Source: Prevotella dentasini JCM 15908 (GTDB lineage Bacteria > Bacteroidota > Bacteroidia > Bacteroidales > Bacteroidaceae). From it: DNA of 64,000 nucleotides. Of the stretch, positions 38,242-47,525 are shown one piece after another. Positions within the stretch are counted from its first letter, which is position 1, and each line of letters starts with the position of its first letter. The notes beneath the pieces are model-generated. The model had not been told where the DNA came from and searched no databases. It was given only the letters and a program-made list of their open reading frames with translations. The position numbers and the translations under genes were made by a program. The stretch spans positions 62,001 through 126,000 of the forward strand of contig NZ_BAKG01000001.1 in the NCBI RefSeq assembly GCF_000614065.1, read 5' to 3'.

Positions 38242-39350
38242 ATGTTCCGTAAGATAAAGAAAGTGTCCTTTTGGCTTCTCGTTGCCGCCAACATTCTGGC
38301 TATCCTGCTGATGGCGGCAATAGGGAACGTCGACCATGTCCACCCTGTCGCCCATCCCCTGTGGGCAAATCTCGGGTTGGGCTTCCCCGTCATACTGGCT
38401 GTCAACGCTGGCTTTCTCGTCCTATGGATTTGTATCCGTTTCAGGATGGTATGGCTTCCGTTGCTCGGACTTCTCCTTTGCTATGTCCCGATACGGAAAT
38501 ACATTCCCTTCAATCCAACAAAAGAACTTCCCCATGGCACGATAAAGGTTTTGTCGTATAACGTTTATCTCTTTGCCCCATGGGATTTGCCGGAAGGCAG
38601 CAGCAATCCAATCATTGACTATATCATACAGAGCAAGGCTGACATTGTGTGCCTGCAAGAGGCCAATGCCGGGGAATCCAAGGCGGCAACGGACATTGAT
38701 CCCATTGCGGAACTGGCCAAGCACTATGAACATATAGACACTGTTCACAAGCAGTCCGGCAGGGGCGACGTGCTGATGGTGCTCAGCCGCTATCCCATTC
38801 TTCGCAGGGAAATCATCCCCTACGAGTCGGACGGCAATATCAGTGTGGCTTACACCCTTAACATCAGGGCACGGAAACGCTGCTGGTCAACAACCATCTC
38901 GAGAGCTACCGGCTCGACCAAAAAGACAAGGACGGCTTCAAGTCGCTCGTCAGGCATCCTTTCGATACGCCTTCGTCCAAACGCGAGTCTGCCTACCTGA
39001 TAGACAAGCTCGGCGAAGCCTCCGCCCTCCGTGCACCGCAGGCCGAAGCCGTGGCGCGCTATGTGGCGGAACGGCTCAACAGGAAGATGCCCGTCATTCT
39101 CTGCGGCGACTTCAACGACAATCCCATCAGCTATGCCCATCGGACGATTGCCGAGCGGCTGACCGACTGCTACATAGCGTCGGGCAACGGACCCGGCATA
39201 TCCTATCACAAAAGCGGCATGCTCGTCAGGATAGACCACATCCTATGTTCTTCAGACTTTGAGCCTTACGGGGCGAAAGTAGACGACCGAGTAGGCAATT
39301 CCGACCATTATCCTATCTTTTGCAGGCTGAAATATCGTCCAAAACCTTAG
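38242..39350 (+). CDS. Membrane-anchored endonuclease/exonuclease/phosphatase (EEP) protein, one frameshift
   Basis: About 369 residues when repaired. Two or three N-terminal transmembrane helices (about 10-85) are followed by an EEP domain: LSYNVYLF, VCLQEANAG (metal-binding Glu), LCGDFNDNPIS (GDFN motif) and the terminal GNSDHYPIFCRL (SDH motif). Predicted metal-dependent phosphodiesterase or phosphatase facing one side of the inner membrane. The frame breaks at ~38867, where catcagggcacgg lacks one base; repair gives (Q/R)GTETLLVNNHLES. The second half is otherwise intact. Confidence 0.85.
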
Positions 39351-39400
39351 ATATGTGTCATTTTGTAGGTTATAAATTTCTGAAAATGTGAAAAAATGGT

Positions 39401-39408
39401 TATCTTTG
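39401..39408 (+). promoter_or_regulatory. -7 box for secDF
   Basis: TATCTTTG, 48 bp before the ATG at 39457. Confidence 0.5.
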
Positions 39409-39456
39409 CACGCTAACTATACTCATTGGGAACAATAAATTAAACAAACAAATAAA

Positions 39457-42400
39457 ATGCAAAACAAAGGATTAGTAATTTGTATTGCCGTCTTGCTGAC
39501 GCTCGCAAGCATCTTCTACTTGTCTTTCTCGGTAGCTACAAGCTACTACGACAGTCAGGCGGCAAAGATTAAAGACCCTATTGCGCAGCAGGATTACAAG
39601 GATTCTGTCAAGTATCTGGGTATTTATTCTTACCAAAAGTGTCTGGAGACACAGATTGGTCTGGGCCTTGACCTCAAGGGCGGTATGAACGTAATATTGG
39701 AAATTTCCGTTCCCGATGTAGTAGACGTACTTGCCGATCACAAGACCGACGCTGCATACGTCAAGTCCATGGAAGAGGCCAAGGAGCAGGAACAGACCAG
39801 CCAGAGCGACTTCATCTCGCTCTTCATCGATGCCTATCACAAGAACGCACCGGGACACAGGCTGGCCGAAATCTTCGCTACCCAGCAGCTGAAGGGCAAG
39901 GTCAGCACGCAAAGCTCTGACAACGATGTGGAGAAGGCACTGCGCGAGGAGGTTACGGCCGCCATCGACAACTCCTACAACGTTGTTACCAACCGTATCG
40001 ACCAGTTCGGTGTAGTACAGCCAAATATCCAAAAGCTTGAAGGACAGGAAGGCCGTCTGATGGTCGAAATGCCGGGTATCCGCGAGCCGGAGCGTATGCG
40101 AAAGCTCCTCCAAGCTCTGCCAACCTCGAATTCTGGGAGACTTACAACAATCAGGAGATAGCTCCGTACTTGCAGCAGCTCGACCAGCGTCTCGCCAGTG
40201 GCGACACCAAGGTAGACACCACCAAGAACGACTCTACCAAGCAGCTCGCACAGGCTAAGCCGGCAGCCACTTCCAAATTCTCTCTGAAGAACGCCAAAAC
40301 CCCGGCTGCCAATGCAGCGAAGGGCGAGAGCGCACAGATGGCAGCTGCCAAGAAGCAGCATCCGTTGCTGGCCATGCTGCAGCTGATGCCCAACGAGGCT
40401 CTCAGCCTTGTCGCTATGCCAACGTGCGCGATACAGCAGCCATCAACAAGCTCATACACGGTCAGCTGGCCGGTCAGGTGCTGCCGTCCGACCTCAAGCT
40501 CCTGTGGAGTGCGAAGCCTGCCGACGGCCTGCAGCAGAAGAATGTATTCGAGCTTCATGCACTGAAGATAACGACCTCCGACGGCCGTGCACCATTGGAG
40601 GGCGACGTGATAACGGATGCCAAGGACCAGTTCGACCAGTTTGGCCGTCCTGAAGTCAGCATGACGATGAACTCAGAGGGCGCACGCCAGTGGGCCGCCA
40701 TTACCAAGCAAATATCGGAAAGGCCGTTGCCATCGTGCTCGACGGTCTTGTGTACACCTCTCCGCGCATCAATAGCGAGATTGACGGTGGTCAGTCGTCC
40801 ATCTCCGGCTCGTTTACCGTTGAGGATACCAAGGACTTGGCCAACACCCTGAAGTCGGGCCGCATGCCTGCTCCTGCCAAGATCGTACAGGAAGAGGTCG
40901 TTGGTCCTACCTTGGTGCGCAGTCTATCCAGCAGGGTCTTGTATCTTTCGCCATCGCATTCGTACTCCTGATGGTTTACATGGTACTGATGTACAACCTC
41001 ATTCCGGGTATGATGGCCAACCTCGCCCTGCTCGCCAACCTCTTCTTTACCTTGGGCGTGCTTGCCTCCTTCCAGTCTGCGCTTACCATGCCGGGTATTG
41101 CCGGTCTTGTGCTGACCCTCGGTACAGCCGTGGATGCTAACGTGCTCATCTACGAGCGCATCAAGGAGGAGCTCCGATTGGGCAAGGGCATGAAGCAGGC
41201 TCTGAAGGAAGGATACAGCAATGCCTTCTCGGCCATCTTCGACTCGAACCTTACTTCGCTCATTACAGGTGTAATCCTGCTCATTACGGGTACTGGTCCC
41301 ATCCGCGGTTTCGCCACGACTTGGATCATCGGCTTGGTCATCTCGTTCTTCACAGCCGTATTCCTGACCCGCCTTATCTTCGAGAACCGTGTCGCAAACG
41401 ACAAGTGGCTGAACCAGACATTCAGCACCGGCTTCTCCAAGAACTTCATGCAGAATGTTAACTACCGCTTCATGAGCATGTACAAGAAGAGCTTTACCGT
41501 TTGGGGTATAGCCGTTCTTATCTGCGTTGTCAGCTTTGCCGTGCGCGGCCTGAGCCGGAGCATCGACTTCACGGGTGGACGCAACTACGTCGTAACGCTG
41601 AACAAGGCTGCTCAGGTTGAGGATGTCCGCAAGGTGATGAACGGAGCTTTCGTCAACACCGTGGGCGAAAATGCCGGCAAGCCTGCCACTACCACCGTCA
41701 TTGCACTGGGTACCGACGGCAAGACCGTCCGCATATCCACCAACTACAATATCGAGTCCAACGACCCGATGGAGGACGACAAGGCAGAGACCATTCTCTA
41801 TACAGCCTTGAAGAAGGGCGGATTTGTAAGTCAGGCCAATGTGGACAGCTTCAAGAATCCTGACATCCGCGAGGGCGGTTCTATCATTCAGAGTGCAAAG
41901 GTAGGCCCGTCTATTGCGAAGAACATTACCTACAACGCCTTCATGAGCGTTGCACTGGCTATCTTCTTCATCTTCGTTTACATCCTCGTTCGTTTCCGTA
42001 ACATCGGCTTCTCCGTCGGTTCTATTGTCGGTCTGGTGCTTGATACCACCATCGTTGTCGGTCTCTTCTCTCTCTGCTACGGCTGGATAGGATTCTCGCT
42101 TGAGATAGACCAGACATTCATCGGTGCCATCCTGACGGTTATCGGTTACGATATCAACGATACAGTGGTGGTTTACGACCGTATCCGCGAGAATCTCCGC
42201 AAGCACAAGCACAACCTTGCGAAGACGGATATTCAGGGACTTTTCAACAACTCCATCAATCAGACGCTGTCCCGTACCATCAATACGTCGGCATCAACGC
42301 TTATCGTATTGCTTGCCATCTTCATCCTTGGCGGCGACAGTATCCGCAGTTTTGCCTTCGCAATGATTATCGGTATCATTATCGGTACGCTGTCTTCTAT

Positions 42401-42497
42401 CTTCATCGCTTCACCGGTAGCTTATCTGGTGCTCGGCAAGAAGATTGAAAACCGTCTTGCCGATGAGAAGATGGCAGCGGCTGAAGCAGAAGCATAA
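39457..42497 (+). CDS. secDF: Fused SecD-SecF protein translocase subunit, four frameshifts
   Basis: About 1014 residues when repaired. Uses proton motive force to help Sec export. SecD half: one transmembrane helix, then GLGLDLKGGMNVILEI (the D1 motif), a long periplasmic domain, VLDGLVYTSPRINSEI and five helices with LTLGTAVDANVLIYERIKEE. SecF half: SIDFTGGRNYVVTL and VIGYDINDTVVVYDRIREN, with INQTLSRTINTS. Frames break at ~40114, ~40407, ~40708 and ~40914; each repair (one base) restores family sequence, e.g. LLQGSANLEFWET. Four separate knock-outs of an important gene are unlikely, so these are probably sequence errors. An Ala/Lys/Gln-rich insert lies at about residues 250-310. Confidence 0.92.
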
Positions 42498-42523
42498 AGA
42501 CTAAAGGTTAAACATACGTTATT

Positions 42524-42563
42524 AGCTCGTGAGAGCTGTCGAAGGTTATCAGCTCGTGAGAGC
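42524..42563. repeat. Paired short palindromes after secDF
   Basis: AGCTCGTGAGAGC occurs twice, 27 bp apart (42524 and 42551), each partly self-complementary. Meaning unknown. Confidence 0.45.
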
Positions 42564-42584
42564 AACGTAACCAAAACACAATCC

Positions 42585-42616
42585 GGGGTTCCCTACTATA
42601 AGGGACCCCATTTTTT
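42585..42616 (+). terminator. secDF terminator
   Basis: GGGGTTCCCT (42585-42594) pairs with AGGGACCCC (42601-42609) with one bulge, followed by TTTTTT. Confidence 0.8.
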
Positions 42617-42666
42617 GTATCCGCATGCAGGTCTGCCTGTTTCCGGCCGTCAGATAGCCGTAAAAT

Positions 42667-42749
42667 GAAAGTGCCGTTCTCGCTATATGAGAACGGTACT
42701 TTCGCATCATCAAAACGCCACTTTCGCTGGGCGGGAACGGCACTTTCAT
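42667..42749. repeat. 22-bp-period quasi-palindrome array, copy 4 (four units)
   Basis: Units at 42667-42683, 42689-42705, 42711-42727 and 42733-42749 with spacers tatat, atcat and tgggc. It directly precedes the 218-bp tandem repeat. Confidence 0.88.
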
Positions 42750-42754
42750 TTTTT

Positions 42755-43400
42755 CGTCAGCCTGCTCCCGGGAATCGCCCCCATTCGTACAAATCAAGGA
42801 TGATGGTTTATGGGTCGGACAGACACGGGGTCTGTCCCTACACGCCGGGTGGTTTCTCTTTGGTTGCAGGGCGGTATCCGTTTGTCTGTAGGGACAGACC
42901 CCGTGTCTGTCCGCCTGCGTTGCGTGCTTTGGCTGAATCAGTCTGCCTTTTGTCTGTAGCGCGCTCTCTTTGTCATCAGGCTGTTTTCGGGAATTGCCCC
43001 CATTTATCTAAATCATGGATGATGGTTTATGGGTCGGACAGACACGGGTCTGTCCCTACGCGTCGGGCGGTGTCTCTTTGGTTGCAGGGAGGTATCCGTT
43101 TGTCTGTAGGGACAGACCCCGTGTCTGTCCGTTTGCTTTTCCTGCTCTGGATGAATCAGTCTGCCTTTTGTCCGTAGCGCACTCTCTTTGTTGTCAGGCT
43201 GTTTTCGGGAATTGCCCCCATTTATCTAAATCATGGATAATGGTTTATGGGTCGGACAGACACGGGTCTGTCCCTACGCGTCGAGTGGTTTCTCTTTGGT
43301 TGCAGGGAGGTATCCGTTTGTCTGTAGGGACAGACCCCGTGTCTGTCCGTTTGCTTTTCCTGCTCTGGATGAATCAGCCTTGTCTGTTGTCCTTGCCGTG
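42755..43400. repeat. Tandem repeat, about three copies of a 218-bp unit
   Basis: The anchor TGGTTTATGGGTCGG occurs at 42804, 43023 and 43241, so the period is 218-219 bp. Each copy holds two GACAGAC/GTCTGTC inverted repeats (for example ggacagacacgggtctgtcc) and the phrase ggaattgcccccatttatc. Copies differ by scattered substitutions and small indels. No credible gene is present on either strand; open frames across it merely reflect the repeat. Confidence 0.88.
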
Positions 43401-43410
43401 CAGGCACGAT

Positions 43411-43455
43411 AAAAAAAAGGGGAACCACGGACAAATGTGCCGGATTCCCCTTTAT
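43411..43455 (-). terminator. Terminator of the secreted-protein operon
   Basis: On the minus strand a stem AAAGGGGAA/TTCCCCTTT surrounds a loop and is followed by eight T, just past the stop codon at 43483. Confidence 0.7.
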
Positions 43456-43482
43456 ATGTAAAAGGTTTTTTTGACCTAAATA

Positions 43483-44790
43483 TTACTTCTGCTCAAGTTT
43501 CATAACTGGCTTGGCAGCGTTGCGGAGCATGAACGGAGCCTTGAATACGCCTGCACCGGAGTTCTTTTCCATGCGGGAAGGAACGGCCTTGGCCTTGGTG
43601 GCCTTCGCACCGGCAGTGGCAGGAGTGGTGAACTCTACCTTGGTAAGCGGACCCCACTGGTCGTTTATGTTCTTGGCCATGGAGCAAGCGTAGTAGGTAG
43701 TGCTGGGGTCGGCGTTCCATGTAGCGTTATCCACTCCATACTGGTTCCAGTACGGGTCGTTGGGATTATCCTCCATCAGCATCTTCTTCACGCCTTCCTC
43801 ACCCATGTCGGCCTTGTCGAAGCCTTCCTTGGTGATGATGATGTCGCGGTGAAGCGAGCACTGGTCGTTAGGAGTGTAGACTACGCGCTGGTAGTGCTGC
43901 TCGTTAGATTTTCCAAACTCCTTTATCTCAATAGAAACCTCTGCCGTGCCTTCTCCTCCGAGCTTCTTTGTGGTAACGGGAATGATGACCATCGGGATGT
44001 AGGTCTCGTTGTTGTCCCATGCCTGCACGTAGATTTCGTATTCCGTACCCGGAATCATCTTCTCCCAAGTGTAGGTAGCCTCTGCGTTGCTCTTGACGCC
44101 CCATGCCTTGATCATGTCGCCCATGTTGCTGAAGCCCATCATCGGACCGAACTGTTGGAACTGCTGCTCTGCAATTCCCTTCTCAAAGATGACGTAGGCA
44201 TAGCCCATTACGTCAGCGTTAGGGGTGAACTTGGCCGTGATGGTCATAGGAGTAATCTCGGTAACTTCGCCCTTTATCTCAGGATTGCCTACGAGGGGTT
44301 TGTCGGGAGTGGTGAACTCTGCCTTCGACATGCTGCCTGCAACACCGTACTGGTCGTAGCCGAGGGTGATGATGGCGTAGGAAGTGCTGGCCTTGAAAGG
44401 CATATCGAATCCTGTCATCTGTGCGTTGGTGAAGTCTTCTGACTGCATGCTGCCTGCAACATGGTCGAAATAAGATTCTGCTGTAACGTCGTCGGCTATG
44501 CGGTCGGCAATGTTCTTGGGGATACAGGCGAATCGGTAAGCCTTGCATGCAGGGGTCTTTGTGATGGCTACCCAAATGGTATCGCCACTATCGCCTGAAT
44601 TATAGTTAAGGTACTTTACGTCGGCGGCAATCTTTCCTTCCTGAGTTGCAAAGGTGATGCTGTCTATGCGAGTAACGTCAAAGGCCTTTTGGGAATTTGC
44701 TTTGTTGATGATGAGTCGGTTGGGTTCGGTCTGTGCAAGTGCAGCGAGACTGATGAGTGCCGTGAGGCAGAGGGTTATGATTTTCTTCAT
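43483..44790 (-). CDS. Secreted Bacteroidales protein with fibronectin-III-like repeats
   Basis: 435 residues, function unknown. A clear signal peptide (MKKIITLCLTALISLAALAQ) is followed by RLIINKANSQKAFDVTRIDSITF, a short motif found in many Bacteroidales exported proteins and echoed in the upstream gene (YALTDIQKITF). Three beta-rich modules follow, each with a phrase like ITPMTITAKFTPNADVMGYAYVIF and ending near VEFTTPA, resembling FnIII domains. The C-terminus (RNAAKPVMKLEQK) is not an obvious T9SS tail. The ATG overlaps the upstream stop (ATGA), so translation of the two secreted proteins is coupled. Confidence 0.75.
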   Translation of the reverse strand: MKKIITLCLTALISLAALAQTEPNRLIINKANSQKAFDVTRIDSITFATQEGKIAADVKYLNYNSGDSGDTIWVAITKTPACKAYRFACIPKNIADRIADDVTAESYFDHVAGSMQSEDFTNAQMTGFDMPFKASTSYAIITLGYDQYGVAGSMSKAEFTTPDKPLVGNPEIKGEVTEITPMTITAKFTPNADVMGYAYVIFEKGIAEQQFQQFGPMMGFSNMGDMIKAWGVKSNAEATYTWEKMIPGTEYEIYVQAWDNNETYIPMVIIPVTTKKLGGEGTAEVSIEIKEFGKSNEQHYQRVVYTPNDQCSLHRDIIITKEGFDKADMGEEGVKKMLMEDNPNDPYWNQYGVDNATWNADPSTTYYACSMAKNINDQWGPLTKVEFTTPATAGAKATKAKAVPSRMEKNSGAGVFKAPFMLRNAAKPVMKLEQK

Positions 44791-45274
44791 TGCTTTACGA
44801 ATTTAAGGGTTTTGTTGTTTACTCTGATGATAAAGATACCGTTGCTGAGGGCAGAGGCGTCGATAGATTCGCCGTCGGCTACCTTGGCACGCAGGACAAT
44901 CTGTCCGCTGATGTCATAGATGGTTGCCAGAGCAGGCTGTGAGCCGATGCCATGTACGGTCAGGAGGTTCTCGCGGAGAGAAATGGTGAGTTTCCCGGTT
45001 TCCTGACGGGTCAGTTGGCCGATTCCGTCGGTAAGTCCGACAAACTGTAGATTCTTAATCGTGGAGAGTTTCCACAAGGCTCTACTTTGAAGTTACTTCC
45101 TACGACGTGCATCCCGTCTTCACCAAAGGTGATTTTTTGGATGTCCGTCAGCGCGTATTCGCCGGTCTGCCCACCGTTCAAAGGGGTAACGACCAACTTA
45201 GCCTGCGCGTGGAGCGAACTGGAACCCATAGCCATTATGGCTGTCAAGACGCTAACGAGTAGTTCTTTCTTCAT
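44787..45274 (-). CDS. Small secreted protein with T9SS sorting tail, one frameshift
   Basis: About 162 residues when repaired. Signal peptide (LLVSVLTAIMAMGSSSLHAQ), then KLVVTPLNGGQTGEYALTDIQKITFGEDGMHV, then a C-terminal domain of T9SS type A form (LLTVHGIGSQPALATIYDISGQIVLRAKV ... LSNGIFIIRVNNKTLKFVKQ). The frame breaks near 45078: the plus strand reads aaggctc where aagggctc restores VEPLWKLSTIKNLQF. Little lies between signal and tail, so the passenger is short. A minus-strand -7 box is at 45319-45326. First gene of a two-gene operon. Confidence 0.75.
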
Positions 45275-45318
45275 AATGCTTTTTGGTTAAAGTTGATGAA
45301 TTTAATTAGGTTTGGCTA

Positions 45319-45326
45319 CAAAAGTA
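45319..45326 (-). promoter_or_regulatory. -7 box for the secreted-protein operon
   Basis: TACTTTTG on the minus strand, 45 bp upstream of the ATG at 45274. Confidence 0.45.
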
Positions 45327-45766
45327 AGCAAATATTTTGATTTGCCATAGTCGGGGAGGCTTTTTTTCATTGCTAATTCGTGAAATAGTAACCGAAAATG
45401 GCCATTCCTCGCGCCTTTAAGTGTCGGGATGGAGGTGCCGGTTGGTTTATGCCCGGTGTTTTCCAAGATGGCTATTTTATGTCTTTAGGCTTGGGAGGGT
45501 GTGTGAGTTTCCTATGTTTTTCCTTTGTATAGCCTTTCCCAAATGTTCGCGTAGCCTTTTCTGAACTTTCGTATTGCTTTCCCCGAGCGTTCGTGTAGGT
45601 GGAAAGGAGGAATGGAAATACGCCCTCTGCTTGCCGTAGGAGAGGGTGTTGTTCCTTCAAACAGTCTCTGTCGGGTGTGTAATTGAGTGGTTGTGTACCT
45701 TTAAATAATCGTTGTCGGGCATGCAGTCAGATGGTTGTGTAGGGCGATATATTAAGTTTAGGGCAT
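45327..45766. other. Intergenic DNA with a second type of 22-bp-period array
   Basis: About 440 bp with no credible gene. It holds the three-unit array at 45531-45596 (listed separately) and short G/T-rich text with a repeated phrase (tcgggtgtgtaattgagtggttgtgt / tcgggcatgcagtcagatggttgtgt) at about 45668-45740. Confidence 0.5.
45531..45596. repeat. 22-bp direct repeat array, distinct unit
   Basis: Three back-to-back 22-bp units: 45531-45552, 45553-45574 and 45575-45596, with consensus near AGCCTTTCCCGAACGTTCGTGT. The period equals that of the seven GAAAGTGCC arrays, but the unit is different. Confidence 0.7.
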
Positions 45767-45829
45767 AAAAAAAGGACTACCGCTGTAGTCCAACCTTTGT
45801 TAACCTTAAATCTAATACTATGAAAAACA
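45767..45829 (-). ncRNA. Candidate small RNA with own promoter and terminator
   Basis: Read on the minus strand: a promoter with TTG (45863-45865), 20-bp spacing and TATCTTTG (45835-45842); a short transcribed stretch; then a 7-bp hairpin GGACTAC/GTAGTCC (45774-45780 with 45785-45791) followed by seven T. The predicted transcript is about 60-65 nt. No protein frame lies in it. Promoter plus terminator at this spacing is the evidence; homology to a named RNA family was not recognised. Confidence 0.55.
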
Positions 45830-45834
45830 CATTG

Positions 45835-45865
45835 CAAAGATAGGTATTATTATTTATATGTGCAA
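45835..45865 (-). promoter_or_regulatory. Promoter of the candidate small RNA
   Basis: TATCTTTG and TTG on the minus strand with 20-bp spacing. Confidence 0.6.
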
Positions 45866-46257
45866 GAGTTTTGTGCTCTTTTTGCAATAATTTGCTTTTT
45901 ATTGATTTATATCAAGTATTTGGCTCCTATCATTCGGCAGAATTGTAAAATATGAAAGCAGTATTGTCTTTTTGGTTTACATAATATCAAAGTGCCCGGG
46001 CAAGGATGTGGGACTGGCGGGGAGAGGCTGCCTGCCGGGTCAATTCATGTTTTCTGTCAGGGGGGTGTCCGTCTTCTATCGGGATGTTTCGTGCCATGGA
46101 TATTTTCATTCTGCCGGTTGTCTTGCGGATTACATTCTGTCAGAAGGTTGGTGCGGTTTCTCCTACGGGTTTAGGTGAAAATCCTATAAAACTACAGGAA
46201 GTATGCCGTCAAAGTAACATTTTTTTGCGATAAACGAATAAAAAGTGCGGTACAATT
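45866..46257. other. AT-rich intergenic DNA upstream of sucC
   Basis: About 390 bp. Overlapping open frames at 45972-46233 have no ribosome site and no recognisable protein; no repeat seen. Confidence 0.4.
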
Positions 46258-46287
46258 TTGTTTCTATAAGAAAAATATCTATATTTG
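46258..46287 (+). promoter_or_regulatory. sucCD promoter
   Basis: TATATTTG at 46280-46287, TTG at 46258-46260, spacing 19 bp. Confidence 0.65.
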
Positions 46288-46340
46288 CAAACACCAAGTG
46301 TAAGCAACAGATATATCTAATATAAATTAAAATATTTACT

Positions 46341-47480
46341 ATGAAAGTCTATGAGTATCAGGCTAAGGAAATCTTTGCAGCTTATGGTATGGCTGTCCAG
46401 AGAGGTTTCGTATGCCGCACACCGGAAGAAGCAGTAGAGGCGTATCGCAAGTTGAACGCAGATTTGACAGTAGTCAAGGCGCAGGTTCACACAGGCGGAC
46501 GTGGAAAAGCCGGCGGCGTGAAGCTGGCGAAGAGCGAAGAGGAAGTAAAGCAGCGCGCTACCGACATCCTCGGTATGAGCATTAAGGGATTTGTGGTAGA
46601 CCGCGTCCTTGTTGCCGAGGCTGTAAACATTGCTTCCGAGTATTACGTAAGTATCGTTATTGACCGCAAGACCAAGGGTGCTATCCTCATGCTTTGCCGC
46701 GAAGGTGGTGTCGATATTGAGACGGTAGCAAAGGAAAGTCCTGAGAAGATTGTCAAGATTCCTATTGATCCGCTCATCGGCCTGCCCGATTATCTTGCCC
46801 GCGAGGCAGCTTTCCATCTCTTCGACGACATGGCCTCTGTCAAGCAGACGGTGCCAATCCTCCAGAAACTTTACAAGCTCTTTGTCGAAAAGGACGCTTC
46901 ACTGGCTGAAATCAACCCGCTCGTGCTGACAGAAGAAGGCAACGTGATGGCCATTGACGCCAAGATGACCTTCGACAACAACGCCCTCTTCCGCCATCCC
47001 GACATTTTCGAGATGTTCGAGCCTACGGAAGAAGAGAAGAAAGAGCAGTTTGCAAAGGAGAAGGGCTTCAGCTACGTGAACCTCGGCGGCGAAATCGGCT
47101 GCATGGTGAACGGTGCCGGCCTGGCCATGGCAACGATGGACATGATTAAGCTCTACGGCGGCAACCCGGCAAACTTCCTTGACATTGGCGGAAGCTCCAA
47201 TCCTACCAAGATTGTAGAGGCTATGAAGCTCCTCCTCTCCGACGAGCACGTGAAGGTGGTTCTTATCAATATCTTCGGCGGTATTACCCGTTGCGACGAC
47301 GTGGCAAAGGGTCTGATAGAAGCATTCAAGATGATTGACACGAACATGCCTATCGTTATCCGTCTGACGGGAACCAACGAAGCTGAAGGCCGCGAACTCC
47401 TCAAGGGCACAAAGTTCAACGTGGCACACACGATGGGCGAGGCCGGCAAGATGGCAGTGGAACTGGCAGCCAAATGCTAA
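46341..47480 (+). CDS. sucC: Succinyl-CoA synthetase beta subunit
   Basis: Forms succinyl-CoA or makes ATP/GTP from it, together with SucD. 379 residues. The ATP-grasp domain starts MKVYEYQAKEIFAAYGM; VHTGGRGKAGGVKLA is the nucleotide-binding lysine region, LAEINPLVL and MAIDAKMTFD hold metal ligands, and the C-terminal flavodoxin-like domain has GGSSNPTKIVEA and NIFGGITRCDDVA. Codon bias suggests strong expression. It is followed after 45 bp by sucD in one operon. In succinate- and propionate-forming Bacteroidales this enzyme links succinate with methylmalonyl-CoA chemistry. Confidence 0.96.
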   Translation: MKVYEYQAKEIFAAYGMAVQRGFVCRTPEEAVEAYRKLNADLTVVKAQVHTGGRGKAGGVKLAKSEEEVKQRATDILGMSIKGFVVDRVLVAEAVNIASEYYVSIVIDRKTKGAILMLCREGGVDIETVAKESPEKIVKIPIDPLIGLPDYLAREAAFHLFDDMASVKQTVPILQKLYKLFVEKDASLAEINPLVLTEEGNVMAIDAKMTFDNNALFRHPDIFEMFEPTEEEKKEQFAKEKGFSYVNLGGEIGCMVNGAGLAMATMDMIKLYGGNPANFLDIGGSSNPTKIVEAMKLLLSDEHVKVVLINIFGGITRCDDVAKGLIEAFKMIDTNMPIVIRLTGTNEAEGRELLKGTKFNVAHTMGEAGKMAVELAAKC

Positions 47481-47525
47481 GAGATAATAACCGAACAATC
47501 AACAATAAATAAAAACACTGAAACA

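Noticed and set aside
39457..42497. Programmed ribosomal frameshifting in secDF and other genes
   Set aside because: No slippery heptamer with downstream structure is shared, four shifts occur in one gene, and the breaks lie in conserved domains; sequence error is simpler.
42667..42749. CRISPR array
   Set aside because: Repeats are 17 bp with 5-bp spacers, only 3-4 units, units in both orientations and no cas genes nearby; too short for CRISPR.
42665..43461. Two open frames of 148-170 residues over the tandem repeat
   Set aside because: They follow the repeat period, contain no protein signature and lie between terminators.
45820..45843. Seven-codon leader peptide (ATG AAA AAC ACA TTG CAA AGA TAG)
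   Set aside because: It is the complement of the small-RNA promoter region; no downstream gene on the plus strand within 490 bp would be attenuated by it.
45972..46233. Three overlapping short frames upstream of sucC
   Set aside because: No ribosome site, no similarity, and they overlap one another in different frames; probably chance.
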